Assembly: GCA_013698525.1 (NCBI GenBank)
Contig: JACCSM010000231.1
Location: forward strand, 1-6,196
DNA from: Rubrobacteraceae bacterium
GTDB taxonomy: Bacteria > Actinomycetota > Rubrobacteria > Rubrobacterales > Rubrobacteraceae
Length of the DNA: 6,196 nt
Reading direction: 5' to 3'
Within the stretch, counting starts at the first letter, position 1; every line of letters begins with the position of its first letter. This document shows, piece by piece, positions 1-6,094 of the stretch. A program made the position numbers and the translations under genes. Below the pieces are notes generated by a model that ran no database searches, had not been told where the DNA came from, and saw nothing but the letters and a program-made list of their open reading frames with translations.

Positions 1-17
1 TATCCCGAGAGTTGACC

Positions 18-1235
18 ATGAAGGACTTCTTCCGGGAGGAGAACGGGGAGGTCATCCCCGTCGACGAGAGCGTCCTCATAGATTTCAAGGACGGGGACAT
101 CGTCGAGGGCGAGGTCGTCCGGATAGATAGGGACGAGGTACTCGTCGACATCGGCTACAAGTCTGAGGGGCTCGTCCCCTCGAACGAGCTAACCATCCGC
201 AAGGGCGCAGACCCGCACGACGTCGTCGAGTTAGGCCAGCGCCTCGAGGCCCTGGTCATGCAGAAAGAGGACGCCGACGGGCGCCTGATCCTCTCGGCCA
301 AGCGGGCTGCTTTCGAGCGGGCCTGGAACCGCATCGAGGAAGCCTACAACGATCAGCGCACCGTCGAGGGACCCGTTATCGAGGTGGTGAAGGGTGGTTT
401 GATCCTGGACATCGGGCTGCGCGGCTTCCTGCCAGCGAGCCTGGTCGACATCAGGCGCGTAAGGAACCTCGACTCGTTCCTCGGCCAGAAACTGGAGTGC
501 AAGGTCATAGAACTGAACCGGAGCCGCAACAACGTCGTCCTGTCTAGGCGCGCCGTCCTCGAGGAGGAGCGCAAGGAGGAGCGCGAGCGTATCCTGACCT
601 CGCTCGAAGAGGGCATGATCGTCAGGGGCACCGTCTCCAACCTCGTCGACTTCGGCGCGTTCGTCGACCTCGAGGGCATCGACGGCCTGATCCACATCTC
701 CGAACTCAGTTGGCAGCACGTCGACCACCCGAGCGAGGTCGTCGAGGTTGGCGAGGAGGTCGAGGTCAAGGTCCTCGAAGTCGACCGCGACCGCGAGCGC
801 ATCTCGCTCGGCCTCAAGCAGACCAGGAAGGACCCGTGGCAAGAGATCGTCGAGCGGGTCAAGGTCGGAGAGCAGATCCAGGGTAGGGTAACCAAGCTCG
901 TCTCCTTCGGGGCCTTCGTCGAGGTCGCAGAGGGGGTGGAAGGTTTGATCCACATCTCCGAGCTTGCCGACCACCACGTCGAAACTCCGGACGAGATCGT
1001 ACGCTCCGGGGACGAGGTCGACGCGCGCATCATCGACGTCGACGCCCGCCGTCGCAGGCTCTCCTTGAGCCTGCGCCCGAAGCGCGAGGACCGCGAGGAG
1101 CGTCCCCACCGCGAGGAGCGCCCGCGCCGCGAGCCCGAGCAGCGCGGCACCTCCGAGCGCAGGAGCAGCGAAGGTAGCGGCCTCCGCACCGGCGCGTTCG
1201 ACGCACTGGCCGACCTCGACCTCGAGGAGAGATAG
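18..1235 (+). CDS. rpsA: 30S ribosomal protein S1 (four S1 domains)
   Basis: Protein S1 sits on the small ribosomal subunit, binds mRNA and helps initiation on structured or weak Shine-Dalgarno messages. The 405-residue product has four S1 (OB-fold) domains at about residues 24-95, 112-180, 198-267 and 283-353. The last two carry the canonical FGAFV and GLIHISEL motifs. The first two are more divergent, as is usual for the ribosome-docking domains. Four domains fit the actinobacterial form; the E. coli protein has six. After residue 355 comes a charged Arg/Glu tail of about 50 residues ending in DALADLDLEER. I chose ATG 18 because GAGAG lies 6 nt upstream (7-11). A TTG at 12 is also in frame, and the frame stays open to the window edge, so a start further upstream cannot be excluded. 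The promoter is outside the window. coaE follows after 26 nt. Confidence 0.96.
   Translation: MKDFFREENGEVIPVDESVLIDFKDGDIVEGEVVRIDRDEVLVDIGYKSEGLVPSNELTIRKGADPHDVVELGQRLEALVMQKEDADGRLILSAKRAAFERAWNRIEEAYNDQRTVEGPVIEVVKGGLILDIGLRGFLPASLVDIRRVRNLDSFLGQKLECKVIELNRSRNNVVLSRRAVLEEERKEERERILTSLEEGMIVRGTVSNLVDFGAFVDLEGIDGLIHISELSWQHVDHPSEVVEVGEEVEVKVLEVDRDRERISLGLKQTRKDPWQEIVERVKVGEQIQGRVTKLVSFGAFVEVAEGVEGLIHISELADHHVETPDEIVRSGDEVDARIIDVDARRRRLSLSLRPKREDREERPHREERPRREPEQRGTSERRSSEGSGLRTGAFDALADLDLEER
1090..1123 (+). repeat. 18-nt tandem repeat in the rpsA tail
   Basis: ACCGCGAGGAGCG occurs at 1090-1102 and again at 1108-1120, a period of exactly 18 nt (six codons), each copy followed by a pyrimidine and CC. 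It encodes REERPH then REERPR, part of an Arg/Glu-rich extension (residues about 355-376) outside the S1 domains. This looks like an in-frame duplication in a disordered tail. Such charged tails vary between lineages. Its role, perhaps extra RNA contact, is inference. Confidence 0.6.
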
Positions 1236-1241
1236 ACAAAG

Positions 1242-1255
1242 TCTCTTTACAGAGA
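1242..1255 (+). promoter_or_regulatory. small hairpin covering the coaE Shine-Dalgarno sequence
   Basis: TCTCT (1242-1246) pairs perfectly with AGAGA (1251-1255) across a four-base TTAC loop. The 3' arm is the first part of the only Shine-Dalgarno sequence for coaE, GAGAGGG at 1252-1258, which lies very close to ATG 1262 (GAGG to ATG spacer 4 nt). The stem is short and AU-containing, so it may only modulate ribosome access. No known regulatory family is recognised. Confidence 0.4.
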
Positions 1256-1261
1256 GGGTCC

Positions 1262-1879
1262 ATGGAAGGGCCGGTGACCATCGCCGTCACCGGCCCTTTC
1301 GCGTCGGGCAAGAGCACGCTGGTGCGCCTTCTGGGGGAACTACCGGGCACAGAGGCGGCCTCGGCCGATGAGATCGTACACCACCTCCTGAAGAACGATC
1401 GCCAGACGATCTCGAGGATCATCGAACGTTTCGGGGAAGATGTCAGAGGATCGGAGGGCATCGACCGTAAGGCCCTCGGCCGCAAGGTGTTCGGTAACGC
1501 CGGGGCACTGCGGGAACTCGAGGAGATACTGCATCCTCTAGTACGTAGCGAGACCGACAGCCGTATCGAGGCATCGGAGGCCGAAGTGTTCGTCGTGGAG
1601 ATACCGCTGCTGTTCGAGACTGACCGGGGTGAGGACTTCGACTACACGGTGGCCGTCACGGTGCCTGAAGAGAGGCGCCGCGTGTGGACTGAGGAGCGAG
1701 GCGTGGACGAGGCGGCGCTCCGCGCCGTGGAGGCGCGGCAGCTCACGGGTGAGGAGAAGGCCAGGCGGGCCGACCTGGTCGTACAAAATGACGCAGATCT
1801 GGATAGACTTAGAGAGCGGGCGTACGAACTCGGGCGCAGGGTCTCGCGGGAGAGAGGATCCAACGGCAACCCAAGGTAA
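1262..1879 (+). CDS. coaE: dephospho-CoA kinase
   Basis: CoaE catalyses the last step of coenzyme A synthesis, ATP-dependent phosphorylation of the 3'-hydroxyl of dephospho-CoA's ribose, in the cytoplasm. The 205-residue length is normal for the family. Visible features are a P-loop GPFASGKS (11-18), the Asp of the ADEI motif at D36, LHPLV (90-94), EIPLLFE (113-119), and the lid and adenine region RQLTGEEKARRADLVVQND (158-176). Two details differ from the usual forms: the P-loop is normally close to GGIGSGKS, and the residue before IPLLFE is normally Asp rather than E113. ATG 1262 is the only start consistent with the N-terminal beta strand, since no start codon lies in frame between it and the rpsA stop. 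It lies 26 nt after rpsA, probably in the same transcript. The 3' end overlaps the predicted lytic transglycosylase. Confidence 0.95.
   Translation: MEGPVTIAVTGPFASGKSTLVRLLGELPGTEAASADEIVHHLLKNDRQTISRIIERFGEDVRGSEGIDRKALGRKVFGNAGALRELEEILHPLVRSETDSRIEASEAEVFVVEIPLLFETDRGEDFDYTVAVTVPEERRRVWTEERGVDEAALRAVEARQLTGEEKARRADLVVQNDADLDRLRERAYELGRRVSRERGSNGNPR
1263..1301 (+). promoter_or_regulatory. strong hairpin across the coaE start codon and first codons
   Basis: AAGGGCCGGTGAC (1266-1278) is the exact reverse complement of 1286-1298, giving a 13-bp GC-rich stem with a 7-nt loop. Allowing G-U pairs it extends outward through 1265/1299, 1264/1300 and 1263/1301, which pulls two bases of the ATG into the stem. 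Only TTT follows the 3' arm, so it is a poor intrinsic terminator. It could act as a translational control hairpin, or as partial attenuation between rpsA and coaE. It also lies inside conserved coding sequence for the Walker A strand, so protein constraint may explain part of the symmetry. Confidence 0.5.
1852..1857 (+). promoter_or_regulatory. Shine-Dalgarno sequence for the lytic transglycosylase
   Basis: GAGAGG inside the end of coaE repeats the motif found before coaE itself (AGAGAGGGTCC there, AGAGAGGATCC here). Five bases further on, in the lytic transglycosylase frame, lies ACG (1863-1865), not ATG, GTG or TTG. The site is the main argument for placing the start near 1863. The match could be chance in GA-rich DNA. 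Confidence 0.4.
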
Positions 1880-2468
1880 GAGACGCAGGTACGGCAGGTC
1901 GCGGGCCCGCCGCCGGCGCGGAATTCTCGCGTTGCTTGCGGTCGTAGTGATCCTTGCCGCTCTGCCTTTCGCTCTCAGGGTGCCCGACGCCGTGATGCGG
2001 ACCCTCTACCCTCTGCGCTACGAAGCGATCATCCGCCAGGCCAGCGAGGAGAACGGCCTCGATCCTGCGTTCGTGGCTGGCGTAATCTACACCGAGAGCC
2101 GCTTCAGGCCCGACGTCGAATCCCACAAGGAGGCCTACGGGCTCATGCAGCTCCTTCCGCAGTCTGCGCACTTCATCCAGCGCAAGAGCGGAATAAAGGG
2201 TGACTACCGCGACCCGAAGGTCAACGTGAGGTTGGGCACCTGGTTCCTCGGCTACCTAGAGGACCGCTACAAGGGCGATAAGAGGCTCATGCTCGCGGCG
2301 TATAATTCGGGGGAAGGAACCGTGGACGCCTGGACCTCCGATGAGGGCTTCGACATCGCGAAGGACATCCCCTACAAAGAGACCCGCGAGTACGTGGACA
2401 ACGCGCTCGAAGCCAGACAGACCTACCAGGAACTCTACGGCAAGAACCTGCAACATCATCCAGGGTAG
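1863..2468 (+). CDS. membrane-anchored lytic transglycosylase (SLT domain, GH23)
   Basis: GH23 lytic transglycosylases cleave the MurNAc-GlcNAc bond of peptidoglycan, leaving 1,6-anhydro-MurNAc. Numbering from 1863, the N terminus is strongly basic (KRRR, then RARRRR to residue 19), followed by one hydrophobic segment (about 21-38), so it is probably a signal anchor with the enzyme outside. The catalytic domain spans about 50-190. It has the presumed catalytic Glu E78 in TESRF, then YGLMQLLPQSA (92-102), and AAYNSGEG (145-152) where AYNAG is usual. The length of 201 residues is catalytic domain plus anchor only. The stop at 2466-2468 is clear but the start is not. ATG 1788 lacks a Shine-Dalgarno sequence and overlaps coaE by 92 nt; TTG 1932 would remove the basic segment. 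I placed the start at ACG 1863, after GAGAGG, as the best fit by position and N-terminal character. The function call is firm; the start is tentative. Confidence 0.85.
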   Translation, partial: TATQGKRRRYGRSRARRRRGILALLAVVVILAALPFALRVPDAVMRTLYPLRYEAIIRQASEENGLDPAFVAGVIYTESRFRPDVESHKEAYGLMQLLPQSAHFIQRKSGIKGDYRDPKVNVRLGTWFLGYLEDRYKGDKRLMLAAYNSGEGTVDAWTSDEGFDIAKDIPYKETREYVDNALEARQTYQELYGKNLQHHPG

Positions 2469-2536
2469 CCTGGCTGATGTAGAATCGGCTTGAACACTTG
2501 CGCGGTGTAGAAACCTGGGCGAGTGCAACTACTACC

Positions 2537-2555
2537 CTCATGCTCCCTGCATGAG
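2537..2555. repeat. inverted repeat downstream of the lytic transglycosylase
   Basis: CTCATGC (2537-2543) and GCATGAG (2549-2555) form a perfect 7-bp stem with a TCCCT loop, 68 bases after the lytic transglycosylase stop. It could close or protect the 3' end of the upstream transcript, but no T tract follows, so an intrinsic terminator is unlikely. A binding site is equally possible. Confidence 0.35.
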
Positions 2556-2660
2556 AGCAACCGTCCATCCCGCGGCCCCTCACTCGTCATCCCGAGTCCG
2601 TTTGAAAGGGAGCCCGTTCAGGCTGCGGGCAGGCACACATAGGAGGCCCTCCCTTATACG

Positions 2661-2685
2661 TCATTCCCGCGCAGGCGGGAATCCA
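2661..2685. repeat. dRS3/REP-like palindromic repeat
   Basis: The core at 2663-2682 matches ATTCCCNNNNNNNNGGGAAT exactly, the consensus known for neisserial dRS3 elements. It is flanked by CGTC and CCA, as in the widespread intergenic repeat found in many bacterial phyla. The stem is 8 bp (ATTCCCGC/GCGGGAAT) with a GCAG loop. Its translations, SRAGGNP on the + strand and DSRLRGND on the - strand, are familiar spurious peptides produced by this repeat. Only one copy is in the window, so repetition across the genome is inferred from the consensus. Confidence 0.7.
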
Positions 2686-2742
2686 CTGCGCCAGCCGCTC
2701 CGCGCCTCCAGGAGCAAACTACCCGATTACGTAAAACTCCGT

Positions 2743-2755
2743 GCGCAAGTTGCGC
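2743..2755. promoter_or_regulatory. perfect palindrome over the -35 region, candidate operator
   Basis: GCGCAA (2743-2748), a central G, then TTGCGC (2750-2755) form a perfect 6+1+6 dyad. The right half is also the best -35 hexamer for the downstream regulator gene, so a dimer bound here would compete with RNA polymerase. Autoregulation by the downstream protein is the simplest guess, but nothing in the sequence identifies the binding protein. Confidence 0.35.
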
Positions 2756-2778
2756 TCCGCGTGGTTTCGCGCTATTAA
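2750..2778 (+). promoter_or_regulatory. candidate sigma-70 type promoter of the LuxR/BTAD regulator
   Basis: TTGCGC (2750-2755) and TATTAA (2773-2778) each match four of six consensus positions and are separated by 17 bp, the optimal spacing. The -10 lies in a locally AT-rich patch within GC-rich DNA. Transcription would begin near 2785, giving a leader of about 36 nt before ATG 2821. This would rule out the in-frame TTG at 2779 as the main start. Confidence 0.4.
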
Positions 2779-2820
2779 TTGCATGCTTACTATTTCCTGG
2801 GGAAACGAGGTACCGAAGGG

Positions 2821-5800
2821 ATGACAGGCTCTGAGCGACCAATGGTCGGGCAGCGTGGCCAGAGAGTAGCGACGAGCGGTGAGCTCGAAGCTGTGCGTAT
2901 CTGGCTGCTTGGCGGCTTCCGGGTCTCGGTTGGCTCTTCCCGGAGTCTCGGGGAGGACGAGTGGCACCTGAGGAAGGCCGGGAACCTGGTCAAGTTGCTC
3001 GCCCTGGCGCCAGGGCATCGCCTCCACCGCGAGCAGGCGACGAGTCTGCTCTGGCCAGAGCTCGACTCGCAGGCCGCCGCCAACAACCTGTACCACGCTC
3101 TGCACATCGCCCGCCGAACCCTCGAACCATCGGCACCGGCCGTCGCTACCTCTGACTACCTACATCTTCGGGGCGAGCGGCTGACCTTATTCCCCGACGG
3201 GCCATTGTGGGTAGATGTCGAAGCCTTCGAGGAAGCGGCGAACATGGCCCGCCATGCCCTCGAAGCTGCGGCCTACCGGGCGGCCATAGATCTTTACTCG
3301 GGCGAGCTTCTGCCACAAGATCGCTACGAGCCCTGGGTGGAGCAGCGGCGGGCGGAGCTACGGGGGCTCTACCTCTCACTGCTCGTCGAACTGTCCGGAC
3401 TCTACGAGGAGCGCAGTGAGTACGGTTCGGCCATCGAAGCGTTGAGCAGGGTGGTGGCGCAGGAGCCCACACACGAAGGGGCGCACGTGGGGCTCATGCG
3501 CCTTTACGCCCTCTCGGGCCAGCGCAGGGAGGCCTTGAAGCAGTACGAGCGGCTCAGAGAAGCACTCCTTAGGGAATTTGGTTCGCAGCCCGAGGCAGCG
3601 GCCAGGTATCTGCAGGAGGAGATCTGGGAGGGCACCTTCCCGCCGGCCGATCCGCTACCGCCCGCCGGCATCCCAACGAAGGAGCCTTCTTCCCCTGTGG
3701 AAGCCGCCAGGCACAACCTGCCCATTGCGCGCACCAGCTTCGTGGGTCGCGAGATCGAGACGCGTGAGGTCAGGCAGCTCTTGGCCATGACGGGGTTGTT
3801 GACACTTACCGGCGCGGGTGGCTCCGGCAAGACGCGGCTGGCGCTGGAGGTCGCCCGAGAACTCGCTTCCACTTACCCTGACGGGGTGTGGCTGGTGGAG
3901 TTTGCGCCGCTCTCCGACCCGGTGCTGGCGCCGCAGGCGGTGGCCCAGGTCCTCGGAGTGCGTGAGATGCCGGGGCGCTCGCTCGAGGACACGCTCACCG
4001 ATCACCTGCGGACGAAAAGTTTGCTCCTGGTGGTGGACAACTGCGAGCACCTCGTGGACACAGTGGCGCATCTGGCGGAGGCCCTGCTGAGCTCCTGCCC
4101 GAGCCTGCGCATCCTGGCCACCAGCCGCGAACCCCTGGGCGTCAGGGGCGAAGCCGTCTGGACGGTGGCTCCTCTGTCCTTGCCGGATGCAGAAGAGGTG
4201 TCCTCCATTGAGGAGCTTATGAGCACCGAAGCGGTACGGCTCTTCCTGGATCGCGCCCGCTACCGGTTGCCCGGCTTCGACTTGGATAGAGAGAACGCGG
4301 GGGCGGTGGGGAGGATCTGCCGGAAGCTGGAGGGGATACCGCTGGCCATAGAGCTGGCAGCCGCGCGGATGGGGGCTCTGGCGGTGGAGCAGGTAGCCGA
4401 GCGGCTCGAAGATTCCCTGAAGCTTTTGACCGGAGGTGCCCGAACGGTCGAACCGCGCCAGCAGACCTTGCGGGCGACGCTCGACTGGAGCTACGAACTC
4501 TTGAGCGATCCCGAGCGGAGGCTGTTCGGCCGGCTCTCGGTGTTCGCCGGGGGTTGGATGCTGGAAGCGGCCGAAGAGGTGTGCTCGGGCGAGGACATCG
4601 AGCGGGACGAGGTGCTGGACCTACTGTCCAAGCTGGTGGACAAGTCGCTGGTGGTGGCCGAGGCTTCGCCGGGAGCGGATGGAGAGCTGCGCTACAGGAT
4701 GCTCGAGCCCATCCGCCAGTACGGCGAAGAACGCCTGGAGGAGAGCAGGGAAGCGGAGCGGGTCCGGGAGCATCACGCGCGATACTACCTGGCGCTTGCG
4801 GAAGAAGCAGATACGGAAGGGGCAGAGCCATCCTATTTGAGGGAAGCGCAGTCGGCGGCGTCGCTAGAGCGGATGGAGAGCGAACACGGCAACCGTAGGG
4901 CGGCGCTCTCCTGGTCACTCGATAAGGACGCGAAGCCCGGCGGACAACGTGCGGAGTTGGGGTTACGGTTGGCGGTCGCGCTGTATTGGTTCTGGCAAAC
5001 ACACGACTACCTGACTGAGGGGCGAAGGTGGCTGGAGATGGCCGTCTCGAGGATAAGCAATAACCCTACCTCGACCCGTTTGAGGGCGCGGGCGCTAAAC
5101 GGTGCCGCCTGGATAGCGCTCCATCAGGGAGATTACGGGGCGTCGAAGGCCCTGATGGAGGAGAGCATGGCCCTCCACCGGGAGGTAGGAGACAAGGAGG
5201 GCATCGCAGCCGGCCTCACCAACCTCGGTATGGTCGCAGTGCTTGGCCAGCGGGACGACATACCCCTGCCGGCCGTGCTCGAGGAGCTCGGGGAGCTCAA
5301 GCCAGGGCTAAAGAACCGCAACACGCTCGCCTCCCTCCTCATCCTCGAGGGGCTCATAGCGTTGAGCCGGGGCGATCTGGAGCGTTCGGCAGCGCTGCAT
5401 GAGGAGAGCTTGGAGCTGTGTCGCGAGACACGGGACACGCAGGCCATGATCGTGTGCCTGGGCAACCTCGGCACTATAGCGTTGGTCCGGGCCGACTACG
5501 AAGGAGCCGTGCCACCGCTGCGAGAAAGCCTGCGCCTGGGGTGGGAGACGGATTATAAAGTGACCATCCAATTCTCCCTCAACGGGCTGGCTCACGTGGC
5601 CGCTGGCCTAGAGCAGCCGGTCCGCGCCGCACGGTTGTGGGGAGCCGTGGAAGGCATGCAGGAGGCTTACGGTGTGTACGTCACTGCCATAGCCCACACT
5701 ATTACCAACCATGAAGCCCGCCTGGCCGCCGCGCGCTCGCAGCTCGAGGAGGAGGCCTGGTCGGGAGCGTGGGCGGAGGGCAAGGCGATGCCGCTGGAGC

Positions 5801-6081
5801 GGGCCATCGAGTACGCCCTCTCGGAGGATGAGGGGCAGCAGGAGCCTCCCACCCTCGTCCCTGTGGCGGAGCGTCCACCGGCCGACGGACGAGCGGAACG
5901 TCTTACCCCCCGCGAGCAAGAAGTCGCGCTCCTCGTCGGGCGGGGGCTGACCAACCGCCGGATCGCGCAAGAGCTTTCGATCTCCGAGCATACAGTCGAA
6001 AACCACGTACACAAGATCCTGAAAAAGCTTGGGTTCGCTTCGCGGGCCCGGATCGCCGCCTGGGTCGCACAGCAATGGTAG
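2821..6081 (+). CDS. STAND-type regulator: winged helix-BTAD-NB-ARC-TPR-LuxR
   Basis: This is a 1086-residue cytoplasmic transcription regulator. Its domains in order are: an OmpR-like winged helix (about 25-118, starting VRIWLLGGFRVSV); a bacterial transcriptional activator domain, BTAD, made of TPR-like helices (about 130-268); and an NB-ARC-type ATPase (about 305-600) with Walker A GAGGSGKT (331-338), Walker B LLLVVD (401-406), TSR (434-436) and GIPLA (505-509). Then come the YRMLEPIRQYGEERL segment (625-639), a TPR-like helical region (about 755-935) and a LuxR helix-turn-helix (about 1027-1086, LTPREQEVALL then SEHTVENHVHKILKKLG). By family knowledge, ATP binding and TPR ligand or partner binding would switch the protein to an active oligomer; the signal is unknown. 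ATG 2821 is preferred, with GAGG at 2807-2810, ten bases upstream. TTG 2779 and ATG 2842 are in-frame alternatives. It appears monocistronic. The first half resembles SARP/AfsR regulators and the ATPase-TPR-LuxR part resembles MalT-like and related regulators. Confidence 0.93.
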   Translation: MTGSERPMVGQRGQRVATSGELEAVRIWLLGGFRVSVGSSRSLGEDEWHLRKAGNLVKLLALAPGHRLHREQATSLLWPELDSQAAANNLYHALHIARRTLEPSAPAVATSDYLHLRGERLTLFPDGPLWVDVEAFEEAANMARHALEAAAYRAAIDLYSGELLPQDRYEPWVEQRRAELRGLYLSLLVELSGLYEERSEYGSAIEALSRVVAQEPTHEGAHVGLMRLYALSGQRREALKQYERLREALLREFGSQPEAAARYLQEEIWEGTFPPADPLPPAGIPTKEPSSPVEAARHNLPIARTSFVGREIETREVRQLLAMTGLLTLTGAGGSGKTRLALEVARELASTYPDGVWLVEFAPLSDPVLAPQAVAQVLGVREMPGRSLEDTLTDHLRTKSLLLVVDNCEHLVDTVAHLAEALLSSCPSLRILATSREPLGVRGEAVWTVAPLSLPDAEEVSSIEELMSTEAVRLFLDRARYRLPGFDLDRENAGAVGRICRKLEGIPLAIELAAARMGALAVEQVAERLEDSLKLLTGGARTVEPRQQTLRATLDWSYELLSDPERRLFGRLSVFAGGWMLEAAEEVCSGEDIERDEVLDLLSKLVDKSLVVAEASPGADGELRYRMLEPIRQYGEERLEESREAERVREHHARYYLALAEEADTEGAEPSYLREAQSAASLERMESEHGNRRAALSWSLDKDAKPGGQRAELGLRLAVALYWFWQTHDYLTEGRRWLEMAVSRISNNPTSTRLRARALNGAAWIALHQGDYGASKALMEESMALHREVGDKEGIAAGLTNLGMVAVLGQRDDIPLPAVLEELGELKPGLKNRNTLASLLILEGLIALSRGDLERSAALHEESLELCRETRDTQAMIVCLGNLGTIALVRADYEGAVPPLRESLRLGWETDYKVTIQFSLNGLAHVAAGLEQPVRAARLWGAVEGMQEAYGVYVTAIAHTITNHEARLAAARSQLEEEAWSGAWAEGKAMPLERAIEYALSEDEGQQEPPTLVPVAERPPADGRAERLTPREQEVALLVGRGLTNRRIAQELSISEHTVENHVHKILKKLGFASRARIAAWVAQQW
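3001..3016. repeat. 16-bp perfect palindrome inside the regulator gene
   Basis: GCCCTGGC followed by GCCAGGGC is an uninterrupted 16-bp dyad about 180 bases into the coding sequence, encoding ALAPG at the end of a winged-helix segment. It could be an intragenic binding site, but GC-rich coding DNA produces such palindromes by chance fairly often. Confidence 0.25.
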
Positions 6082-6094
6082 TGCTCCCTTCGGA

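Larger units (their letters stand above)
2469..2820. other. 352-base intergenic region
   Basis: No credible gene lies here. It separates the rpsA-coaE-lytic transglycosylase unit from the large regulator and shows several short symmetries: an inverted repeat at 2537-2555; ACTCG/CGAGT arms at 2582-2586 and 2593-2597; GCCCG/CGGGC arms at 2612-2616 and 2626-2630; the ATTCCC palindrome at 2663-2682; TTACGTAA at 2727-2734; and the promoter region at 2743-2778. TGTAGAA occurs twice (2478-2484 and 2506-2512). No clear intrinsic terminator with a T tract closes the upstream operon. Confidence 0.7.

Noticed and set aside
231..1109. 292-codon open frame on the - strand opposite rpsA
   Set aside because: It is antisense to a clearly conserved ribosomal protein. 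Its low-complexity Asp/Leu/Val composition is what the complement of GTC/GAG-rich codons yields.
1629..1862. Upstream extension of the lytic transglycosylase frame, starting within coaE
   Set aside because: The extension is an out-of-frame reading of conserved coaE sequence (Arg/Ser/Trp-rich), so the long form is not a real N terminus.
1868..1880. Programmed +1 frameshift joining coaE to the lytic transglycosylase
   Set aside because: The frames are related by +1 and AGG precedes the TAA stop, but there is no good slippery pairing. A cytoplasmic kinase fused ahead of a membrane anchor makes little functional sense.
2480..2513. Promoter-like TAGAAT (2480-2485) and TTGAAC (2490-2495), and the TGTAGAA direct repeat 28 bp apart
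   Set aside because: No -35/-10 pair has acceptable spacing, and a seven-base repeat is within chance expectation.
2551..2778. 75-codon open frame on the + strand in the intergenic region
   Set aside because: It contains the peptide SRAGGNP, the usual by-product of translating the palindromic repeat. It has no convincing Shine-Dalgarno sequence and no recognisable domain, and it runs into the promoter.
4217..5002. 261-codon open frame on the - strand inside the regulator gene
   Set aside because: It is Pro/Arg/Ala/Ser-rich with no domain, lies opposite intact NB-ARC and downstream coding sequence, and is typical of a GC-rich shadow frame.
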